Below are positions 52,987-59,177 of a stretch of DNA of 64,000 nucleotides, piece after piece. Source of the stretch: Pseudomonas sp. Fl4BN1 (GTDB lineage: Bacteria > Pseudomonadota > Gammaproteobacteria > Pseudomonadales > Pseudomonadaceae); NCBI RefSeq assembly GCF_009908285.1, contig NZ_JAAARM010000018.1, positions 62,001-126,000 of the forward strand, written 5' to 3'. The notes under the pieces were generated by a model. It was given only the letters and a program-made list of their open reading frames with translations, did no database searches and was not told the DNA's origin. The position numbers were made by a program, and so were the translations under genes. How positions within the stretch are numbered: the stretch's first letter is position 1; each line of letters opens with the position of its first letter.

Positions 52987-53023
52987 AAAAAGCCCGCCCG
53001 ATCTGCATCGGGCGGGCTTTTTT
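52987..53023. terminator. Bidirectional terminator after zapG
   Basis: AAAAAGCCCGCCCGAT, CTGC, ATCGGGCGGGCTTTTTT form a 16-bp stem. It ends zapG and may also block transcripts from the OmpA-type gene. Confidence 0.94.
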
Positions 53024-53074
53024 GTGCCTGAGGTCGAGCCAGACTGATCAGGGATACTGCGGGTACCGCTGACC

Positions 53075-53806
53075 TTACTGCTGGTAGGGCTGCTGGTACT
53101 GCTGGTTAGGTTGTTGATACTGCTGACCCGGAATCGCCTTGAGATTGACCTCCACCCGACGGTTCTGCGCACGGCCGTTGACGTCGGCGTTGCTGGCGAT
53201 CGGGTTATCCGGACCGGCACCACGAGCGGACAGGTTGGCACCGCTGACGCCTTGGGAGGTCAGATAGGTCGCTACGCTTTGGGCACGACGCTGAGATAGG
53301 TCCATGTTGTGCTGACGGCTGCCAGTACTGTCGGTGTAGCCGACGATTTCGATCTGGTTCTGGCTGAACTCACGCAAGGAGTTGGCCAGGTTGTTCAGCG
53401 GCTGATAGAAGCTTGGTGCGATGTTCGCCGAGTCAGTGGCGAAGGTGATATTGCCCGGCATGATCAGTTTGATCTGATCGCCCTGGCGCTGCACTTCAAC
53501 CCCGGTGTTGGCCATGCTGGCGCGCAGCTTTTTCTCCTGCTGGTCGGCGTAATAGCCATAACCGGCGGCAGAAGCACCTACCACGGCAGCACCGATCAAG
53601 GCACCCTTGCCACGGTTGTTGTGGTCAATGGCAGCACCGGCCAGCGCACCGGCCAAGGCCCCGAGGCCACCGTATTTTGCAGTTTTGCTCATGCCTGACG
53701 AGCCGCCGTCGGCCTGCCCCTGATTGTCATAGGGATTAGGCGAAGCACAGCCGGACAACAAGGCCACAGCAGTTGCGACAAGAATCAAACGACGCGAGGT
53801 GAACAT
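53075..53806 (-). CDS. OmpA-family lipoprotein with glycine zipper (YiaD-like)
   Basis: Peptidoglycan-binding outer-membrane lipoprotein. 243 residues: lipobox in VALLSGCASPNP (Cys near residue 20), a glycine-zipper segment (GGLGALAGALAGAAI and GAAVVGASAAGYGYY), then an OmpA C-terminal domain (about 110-225) with NIAPSFYQPLNNLA, GYTDSTGSRQHNMDLSQRRA and ARGAGPDNPIASN, whose Asp and Arg bind diaminopimelate. After the domain comes a Gln/Tyr/Pro tail built from QQ(Y)QQP repeats. It stands alone; the upstream genes ogt and the MBL-fold gene are on the same strand. Confidence 0.94.
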   Translation of the reverse strand: MFTSRRLILVATAVALLSGCASPNPYDNQGQADGGSSGMSKTAKYGGLGALAGALAGAAIDHNNRGKGALIGAAVVGASAAGYGYYADQQEKKLRASMANTGVEVQRQGDQIKLIMPGNITFATDSANIAPSFYQPLNNLANSLREFSQNQIEIVGYTDSTGSRQHNMDLSQRRAQSVATYLTSQGVSGANLSARGAGPDNPIASNADVNGRAQNRRVEVNLKAIPGQQYQQPNQQYQQPYQQ

Positions 53807-53917
53807 GGAAAGCTCCTACATTTTGCATTCTGTGGTGCAGCGGACGTTGGCAACAGACCTTTGCTGGCGTTGGAACACGCAGAGCAGCAAAAATTCCGTG
53901 AACAGTAGAGCAAATAA

Positions 53918-54562
53918 TCAGGCTCTAACGAACGGATTCTGACGCATTTCATCACCCAGGCGGGTATCTGGACCGTGCCCGGTGACTACTGTTGCATCTT
54001 CATCAAGCGTGTAAAGACGCTGCTTGATCGACCGCATCAGGGTGGCCTGATCACCGCCCCACAAATCCGTGCGCCCGACCCCGCGCTTGAACAGTGTGTC
54101 ACCGGCAATCAGCAGCTTAGCCTCGGAAAACCAAAAGCTCATGGAGCCTGGGGTATGCCCTGGAGTATGCAAGGCCACACCGCAACCGCAGGCCAGCTCC
54201 TCCTCGTCGTCCAGCCAGCGGTCCGGGGACGGGACCGGAGTATAGGGCACGCCGAACATGCTGCACTGCATCTCCAGGTTATCCCAGAGGAACTGATCGT
54301 CCTTGTGCAGGTGCAAGGTGGCACCGGTCTTTTCCTTCATTTGCCCAGAGGCAAGGAAGTGATCCAGGTGCGCGTGAGTATGGATGATACTTACCACCTT
54401 CAAGCCCAGGGCATCGAGGCGCGCCATGATCATGTCAGGGTTGCCGCCAGGATCGACGACTATGGCTTTCTTGGTCAGCGGATCACCGATGATGGTGCAG
54501 TTGCACTGCAAAGGGCCAACGGGGAAAGTTTCGCGGATAAGACTGGGGGTAGCGGCGTCCAT
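53918..54562 (-). CDS. Metallo-beta-lactamase-fold hydrolase (glyoxalase II-like, YcbL type)
   Basis: Zinc hydrolase of about 214 residues. The HxHxDH metal motif is perfect (IIHTHAHLDHF), with later ligands in TPGHTPGSMSFW and AGDTLFKRGVGRTD, and VVTGHGPDTRLGDE. Closest to the YcbL/GloC branch that can act as a hydroxyacylglutathione hydrolase, but substrate is not proven. I start at ATG 54560-54562 (MDAATPSLI); a frame from 54592 adds ten residues. No terminator seen; ogt lies 58 bases upstream. Confidence 0.88.
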   Translation of the reverse strand: MDAATPSLIRETFPVGPLQCNCTIIGDPLTKKAIVVDPGGNPDMIMARLDALGLKVVSIIHTHAHLDHFLASGQMKEKTGATLHLHKDDQFLWDNLEMQCSMFGVPYTPVPSPDRWLDDEEELACGCGVALHTPGHTPGSMSFWFSEAKLLIAGDTLFKRGVGRTDLWGGDQATLMRSIKQRLYTLDEDATVVTGHGPDTRLGDEMRQNPFVRA

Positions 54563-54620
54563 GGGGAGGTTCCAGAGAAATCGATGGCCCATTCTGGCAC
54601 AGCTCGCCGCCAGCGCTCAC

Positions 54621-55121
54621 TCAGAACGCCAGCTGCAACGTCTCCTCACCCTCCAGCGCCAGCAGGAACTGCTTGGCCTGAAGCCCACCGGCGAAACCGG
54701 TGAGGCTGCCCGAGGCGCCAATCACTCGATGACAAGGCGCGACAATCGAGATCGGGTTTCGACCATTGGCCGCGCCCACTGCACGCACCGCCTTCGGGCT
54801 GCCGACTTGCTGGGCAATCTGACTGTAGCTGCGGGTTTCACCAAATGGAATGGTCAGCAGCGCCTGCCAGACCTTGCACTGGAATTCGGTGCCGACAAAG
54901 TCCAGTTCAAGATCAAAGCGCTCGCGAGTACCTGCAAAATACTCCCGGAGCTGGCGCTCGGTCTCCAGTAACAGCGGATGGTCGCCCACCTCCTGAAGCG
55001 GACCAAGGCGCACCCGGTTCTGTCGCTCGTGCTCCCAGAGAATCGCAGCCAGCTTCATGCCCCTGGCGACCAGGGTCAGTTGGCCCACCGGGGAAGGGAT
55101 TATCTTGAATACACAGGGCAT
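54621..55121 (-). CDS. ogt: Methylated-DNA--protein-cysteine methyltransferase Ogt
   Basis: Suicide repair protein that takes alkyl groups from O6-methylguanine onto a cysteine. About 166 residues. The active-site block IVAPCHRVIGASG holds the acceptor Cys, with RAVGAANGRNP and the helix-turn-helix YSQIAQQVGSPKAVRAVG. Start ATG 55119-55121 with AGGAGA eight bases before. No Ada N-terminal regulatory domain. Monocistronic or joined with the MBL-fold gene. Confidence 0.95.
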   Translation of the reverse strand: MPCVFKIIPSPVGQLTLVARGMKLAAILWEHERQNRVRLGPLQEVGDHPLLLETERQLREYFAGTRERFDLELDFVGTEFQCKVWQALLTIPFGETRSYSQIAQQVGSPKAVRAVGAANGRNPISIVAPCHRVIGASGSLTGFAGGLQAKQFLLALEGEETLQLAF

Positions 55122-55273
55122 GCTAAGTCTCCTTAATCCGCCAAGGGAGTAAGGCCGGGAACCTTGTGGCTCGCAGTCCTCATCTCGGTACGCCCGCACT
55201 GTAAATCGGGATTCAAGCGCAAGAACTACGTTTCTTGCGCTTGAACTCAATGGCGAATCACTTGGGCCACAGG

Positions 55274-55528
55274 TTAGTCATCCTCTTCGATCAGGTAACA
55301 ATTGTCACTGCTGCTGCGCCGGCCATGCGGGTCGATGATAAAGGCCCCGCGTCCGTTGCCGCACTCAAGCAAGTGCACGGGAGACAGTTCGCGCTGCTTG
55401 TCGATGCGTGCATTGAAGCGAACGATATAGGCACCCATTGATATTGATACGCAAAGAATCAGCACCAGGCACAACACCAACTGATCGGTATAGCTGGTGC
55501 CGCCCTCCTCAGAATGCACTGGCGACAT
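55274..55528 (-). CDS. Small single-pass membrane protein
   Basis: About 84 residues, not assigned to a family. A short N-terminus (MSPVHSEEGGTSYTD), one TM helix (QLVLCLVLILCVSISMGAYI) and a soluble tail with ARIDKQRELSPVHLLECGNG and an acidic end LIEEDD. By the positive-inside rule the Arg/Lys-rich tail is on the cytoplasmic side. The gene starts 20 bases inside the next small gene on the minus strand, so they are translated from one message. AAGG lies before the ATG. Close to, and divergent from, the two-component genes at 55830-57834. Confidence 0.65.
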   Translation of the reverse strand: MSPVHSEEGGTSYTDQLVLCLVLILCVSISMGAYIVRFNARIDKQRELSPVHLLECGNGRGAFIIDPHGRRSSSDNCYLIEEDD

Positions 55529-55691
55529 GATCCGACCTTGCCCGCTCAACGTTGTGACCAATCAGAAACCAGCTCAGGAAGCCGCCGCCGCCAAGGCGCA
55601 CCAACGGCGCCGTGGAAGGCAGGACACAGGCCATCAGGCCGAGGAGAATCAAGACCAGCAGGATTCCTTTGACCACCGAAGACAGGTTCAC
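55509..55691 (-). CDS. 60-residue membrane protein
   Basis: Starts at GTG 55689-55691 (NLSSVVKGILLVL). Two hydrophobic parts, VVKGILLVLILLGLMACVLP and VRLGGGGFLSWFLIGHNV, with a Pro/Ser turn between, so a possible helical hairpin. No family recognised. The frame is open further upstream to 55967, but that part overlaps the divergent response regulator and looks like a shadow. The gene overlaps the second small gene by 20 bases. About 140 bases separate it from the response regulator on the other strand, with operator-like repeats in between. Coding status is inferred from the hydrophobic pattern and overlap. Confidence 0.55.
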   Translation of the reverse strand: MNLSSVVKGILLVLILLGLMACVLPSTAPLVRLGGGGFLSWFLIGHNVERARSDHVASAF

Positions 55692-55739
55692 GGCTACGCC
55701 ACGCTGTGGATAAGAAGAGCTGTAGCTTAGAGAGCCGAG

Positions 55740-55760
55740 GGTTAACACCAGGTAAACACC
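55740..55760. promoter_or_regulatory. Tandem 10-bp boxes upstream of the ColR-like regulator
   Basis: GGTTAACACC (55740-55749) and GGTAAACACC (55751-55760) are direct repeats 11 bases apart, one helical turn, as OmpR-type regulators use. A TATCCT -10-like box lies at 55785-55790 with no good -35, so the repeats end where a -35 would start. This fits activation by a bound regulator, probably autoregulation by the next gene. The same boxes are 50 bases from the start of the divergent small membrane genes. Confidence 0.6.
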
Positions 55761-55829
55761 CGCAGAAAACGCTCCGAGTTCCGCTATCCTTCGGACCTCT
55801 GAGCGACAAAGGTCCAAGGGGACGTTCCC

Positions 55830-56504
55830 GTGCATATTCACCTGCTGCTGGTCGAGGACAATCTCGACCTGGCCAATACCGTCATCGAGTACCTGGAGAT
55901 CAGCGACATCGTCTGTGACCACGCCAGCAACGGCCAGACCGGTCTTAACCTGGCCCTCAGCCAACATTATGACGTCATCCTGCTGGACATCATGCTGCCG
56001 CGGTTGGACGGCCAGCAGCTATGTGCACAGTTGCGCCAGCAAGGCAGCCAGACGCCGATCCTGATGCTCACCTCGCTGGATGCGCTGTCGGACAAGCTCG
56101 CCAGCTTTGCCGCAGGTGCCGACGACTATCTGGTCAAGCCGTTCGAGCTGGCCGAGCTGGTGGCCCGGATCCGCGCCCTGAGCATGCGGCGCAGCGGCCA
56201 GGCCAGCCGCCTGCAGGTCGCCGACCTGATGATGGACCTGAGTACCCGCAAGGTCAGCCGTGCCGGGCAGGAACTGCACCTGTCGCCCATCTGCTGGACC
56301 CTGCTGGAATGCCTGATGCGCGCCAGCCCCGAACCGGTCACCCGGGAGCGCCTGGAGGCGGCGATCTGGGGCGACGAACCACCGGACAGCAATACCCTCA
56401 AGGTCCATATGCATCGACTGCGCAAGACCGTGGATAAATCCTTCGGTCAGCCCCTGATCCACACCCTTCCCGGCGTTGGCATGCAGCTGAGGTCACATGC
56501 GTAA
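55830..56504 (+). CDS. OmpR-family response regulator, ColR-like
   Basis: 224-residue DNA-binding response regulator. Receiver with acidic pair LLVEDNLD, phospho-acceptor Asp in VILLDIMLPRLDG, Thr/Ser in MLTSLDALSDK and Lys in YLVKPFELAEL. The winged helix ends DSNTLKVHMHRLRKTVDKSF and HTLPGVGMQL. Sequence style and the DKPF-like linkage resemble ColR, the membrane-stress regulator of Pseudomonas, but it is not a close copy, so a paralogue is likelier. It overlaps the kinase gene by eight bases. Confidence 0.92.
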   Translation: MHIHLLLVEDNLDLANTVIEYLEISDIVCDHASNGQTGLNLALSQHYDVILLDIMLPRLDGQQLCAQLRQQGSQTPILMLTSLDALSDKLASFAAGADDYLVKPFELAELVARIRALSMRRSGQASRLQVADLMMDLSTRKVSRAGQELHLSPICWTLLECLMRASPEPVTRERLEAAIWGDEPPDSNTLKVHMHRLRKTVDKSFGQPLIHTLPGVGMQLRSHA

Positions 56505-57834
56505 CGGCCTGGGATTGAAGTGGGTGATCAGCGGCAGCTTCCTATTGCTGATCGCCGTGGTGTTGCTGATCTACAGCCGGCTGCTGCCGGAATACAGTGT
56601 GCGCGGCCTGCTCTACACCGCCAGTGCCATGATGGAGGAAGAGGCCCAATACTTCGCCAGGCACTACAAGAAGGACCCGACCACGCCACCACCACACAAC
56701 TACTTCTATACCAGCGTCATCGGCAAGGAGGCGCTGCCAGAGAACATCCGCAAGATGCTGGACACGCCCCCCAGCCTGTCCTTCGGCGCGGTCCAGGTCT
56801 TCGGCGACCTGGATTCCGAAGATCAGGATGAAGGCCGGGCGATCCTGGCCCAGCCTCTAGGTGACGGCAAGACCCTGTACATGTACGACCTCGACCATGA
56901 CCAGGAAGAAGGCGGTGAAGTCGAGACGCCGCTGTCCGACGCCTACCTCGATCGAGAGCTGCACGGCGTCATTTTCATCAGCCTGGCAGTGTTCATTCCG
57001 GCACTGATCATCATCGCCCTATTGGTCTGGTGGCTGGTTCGGCCACTGGGGCGACTGGCCCAATGGTCCACCACCCTGAAGGAGCCGGATGCGGTATCCG
57101 GTGAGCGGCCAAACTTCAGTTTCAAGGAGTTCAACATGCTAGCCGATGCGCTGGCCCAAAGTGTCCAGCAGGTACAGGCCGCCAGCCTGCGCGAAGGCCG
57201 CTTGCTGCGCTACACCAGCCATGAACTGCGGACCCCACTGGCGGTGCTCAAAGCCAACATCGAGCTGCTGACCCTACAGTCCGGCGGCGTCCTGCCACCG
57301 CCCCTGCAACGTATCGAACGCTCGGTACTGAACATGCAACGCATCGCTGAAACCTTGCTATGGATGAGCCGTGAGCTTCCCGAAGCATTGCCGGAAGAAG
57401 CCATCGACCTGAACGGGTTGGTTGGTGAACTGATTGAAGAACACCGCTACCTGATCGGCAAACGGGACATAGAGCTGATTCTCGATATCAGCAGCGAGCC
57501 TTGTCGCCTGCCCTTGACTGCTTGCCGCATCGTGGTCGGCAACTTCCTGCGCAATGCCCTGCAATACGCCGACGAGGGCAGCGTCGAAATCAGCTTCCAG
57601 TACCCGCAACTGTGCATCGTCAACCGCATCAGGGAAACCAAGCAGGCGGAGCCATCCAGCGATTTCGGCTATGGCCTGGGCCTGGAGCTGATGCGCCAGC
57701 TGTGCGCCAGACTGGGCTGGCAGATTGAAGTCAGCGTCGAACAGCAACACTTCAGCGTCACCCTGGATTTCGAGGCGGCTTCGCCCTTCGAGGAATCGCC
57801 AGCTGTTGTGGCCGGCCCCAGCGAAAACACCTGA
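56497..57834 (+). CDS. Sensor histidine kinase with acidic periplasmic domain (ColS/PhoQ-like)
   Basis: 445 residues: TM1 (WVISGSFLLLIAVVLLIYS), a periplasmic sensor (about 28-155), TM2 (VIFISLAVFIPALIIIALLV), a HAMP-like linker, the H box YTSHELRTPLAVLKANIELL and an ATPase domain with N box GNFLRNALQYA and GYGLGLELM. The sensor is very acidic: MMEEEAQYF, DLDSEDQDEG and DLDHDQEEGGEVE, as expected of cation or cationic-peptide sensors. The usual DxGxG box is absent: where it should be the protein reads CIVNRIRE, so the ATP lid is short or altered. Partner of the regulator at 55830. Stimulus not known. Confidence 0.9.
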   Translation: MRNGLGLKWVISGSFLLLIAVVLLIYSRLLPEYSVRGLLYTASAMMEEEAQYFARHYKKDPTTPPPHNYFYTSVIGKEALPENIRKMLDTPPSLSFGAVQVFGDLDSEDQDEGRAILAQPLGDGKTLYMYDLDHDQEEGGEVETPLSDAYLDRELHGVIFISLAVFIPALIIIALLVWWLVRPLGRLAQWSTTLKEPDAVSGERPNFSFKEFNMLADALAQSVQQVQAASLREGRLLRYTSHELRTPLAVLKANIELLTLQSGGVLPPPLQRIERSVLNMQRIAETLLWMSRELPEALPEEAIDLNGLVGELIEEHRYLIGKRDIELILDISSEPCRLPLTACRIVVGNFLRNALQYADEGSVEISFQYPQLCIVNRIRETKQAEPSSDFGYGLGLELMRQLCARLGWQIEVSVEQQHFSVTLDFEAASPFEESPAVVAGPSENT

Positions 57835-58122
57835 AGCCAGACAGGAGCCGTCATGCAGGAGTTCCTCACACCAGGGCCAGCGTCCAGGTACAGCCCGGCA
57901 AGCGAGGAAATATGTGTTCGCAAGCGATGAAAAAAATGGCCAGGCACCGCCCTCTATGCTGCCGCTTGTGAGTATTGTTGAGGGACAGAAAATACGCTCG
58001 GGGGCCATGCCGATGCGTAACTTGCGTGCATTGAACGGACTGTAATCGCCGTGGCGCATTCAAGCCTGGGTCACCACGACCCGCCTCCCTCCCCCGCGCC
58101 AGGACAAACAACGAGGTTTGCT
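57835..58122. other. Gap between the sensor kinase and the LysR gene
   Basis: In this 288-base stretch I see no gene with convincing start or domain; open frames there are short and lack family signals. No clear terminator follows the kinase gene. GAGG at 58113-58116 is the ribosome site of the LysR gene. Confidence 0.5.
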
Positions 58123-59037
58123 GTGGCCGCCTATAACCTGCGTCAACTCAAGTACTTCATCACCACCGTCGAATGTGGCAGCGTCGCCGAAGCGTCACGC
58201 AAGCTGTACATCGCCCAACCGTCGATCTCCACCGCCATCAAAGGCCTGGAAGACAGCTTCGGCGTGCAACTGTTGATACGCCACCACGCCCTGGGCGTAT
58301 CCCTGACCCCCAGCGGCGCACGCTTCTACCGCAAGGCCCAGGAACTGCTGCGCATGGCCAAGGAGTTCGAACAGAACGCCCTGGCAGACAACGACGTGGT
58401 AGCCGGGCAGATCGACATCGGCTGTTTTGAAACCGTGGCGCCGCTGTACCTGCCGCAACTGATCGCCGGATTCAGTGCACTGTATCCCGGGGTGGAAATC
58501 CGCATCCGCGATGGCGAACAGCAGGAGCTGGTACAGGGCTTGACCGGTGGTGCGTTCGATCTGGCAATTCTGTATGAGCATGATCTGGACGGCACCATCG
58601 AAACCGAGCCGCTGATGCCGCCACAACGTCCCTATGCGCTGCTGCCCGCTGACCATCGTTATGCCAAGCAGGCTCAGGTATCGCTGCGGGACCTGTGCCT
58701 GGAGCCGATGATTCTGTTGGACGTGCAACCGAGCCGGACCTACTTCGTCAGCCTGTTCGAGGAGTTGGGACTGACGCCACAGATTGCCTTTAGCTCGCCG
58801 TCCATCGAAATGGTGCGCGGCATGGTGGGCCAGGGCTTCGGATTTTCGATTCTGGTGACCCGCCCCCACTCCCAATGCTCCTACGATGGCAAGCCGGTAG
58901 TGTGCGTGGATATCGTCGAGGAAGTGACCGGTTCAGGGCTGGTGGCTGCGTGGCTCAAGCGGGGCCAATTGACCAAGCCGGCGCGACTGTTTGCCGATTA
59001 CTGCAAGCAGCACCTGGCCCGCCCACCACAACCCTGA
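58123..59037 (+). CDS. LysR-family transcriptional regulator
   Basis: 304 residues. N-terminal winged helix-turn-helix (NLRQLKYFITTVECGSVAEA, SIAAxx-like YIAQPSISTAIKGLED) and a type 2 periplasmic-binding-like effector domain (about 95-295: GQIDIGCFETVAPLYLPQLI, FDLAILYEHDLDG). GTG 58123 is chosen for its GAGG six bases before and because the family begins just there; a longer frame to 58051 lacks any such site. The usual LysR target is a divergent gene, but upstream is the kinase on the same strand, so its target cannot be guessed. It converges on the MalT-like gene. Confidence 0.9.
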   Translation: MAAYNLRQLKYFITTVECGSVAEASRKLYIAQPSISTAIKGLEDSFGVQLLIRHHALGVSLTPSGARFYRKAQELLRMAKEFEQNALADNDVVAGQIDIGCFETVAPLYLPQLIAGFSALYPGVEIRIRDGEQQELVQGLTGGAFDLAILYEHDLDGTIETEPLMPPQRPYALLPADHRYAKQAQVSLRDLCLEPMILLDVQPSRTYFVSLFEELGLTPQIAFSSPSIEMVRGMVGQGFGFSILVTRPHSQCSYDGKPVVCVDIVEEVTGSGLVAAWLKRGQLTKPARLFADYCKQHLARPPQP

Positions 59038-59177
59038 CTTGCCCGCCGCGTACACGGGTCGCAGGCGCAGCCCGCGCTCGCCCCAAAGCAATGCAATGTT
59101 CGCATTGAGGCGCGAACACGTGCGGCCTGCTCACCACCTACGCCTGCCGCTACACAAACCCACTGCAAAGGGTGTAA

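Noticed and set aside
55509..55967. Longer reading of the 60-residue membrane protein from 55967
   Set aside because: The extra part overlaps the divergent response regulator start and its promoter and lacks family-like sequence; the GTG at 55691 is the better start.
57725..58045. 106-codon open frame after the kinase gene
   Set aside because: Half overlaps the kinase gene, the rest is Ser/Arg/Pro-rich with no signal.
57835..58122. Possible tRNA or small RNA in the gap
   Set aside because: No cloverleaf or promoter-terminator pair could be recognised.
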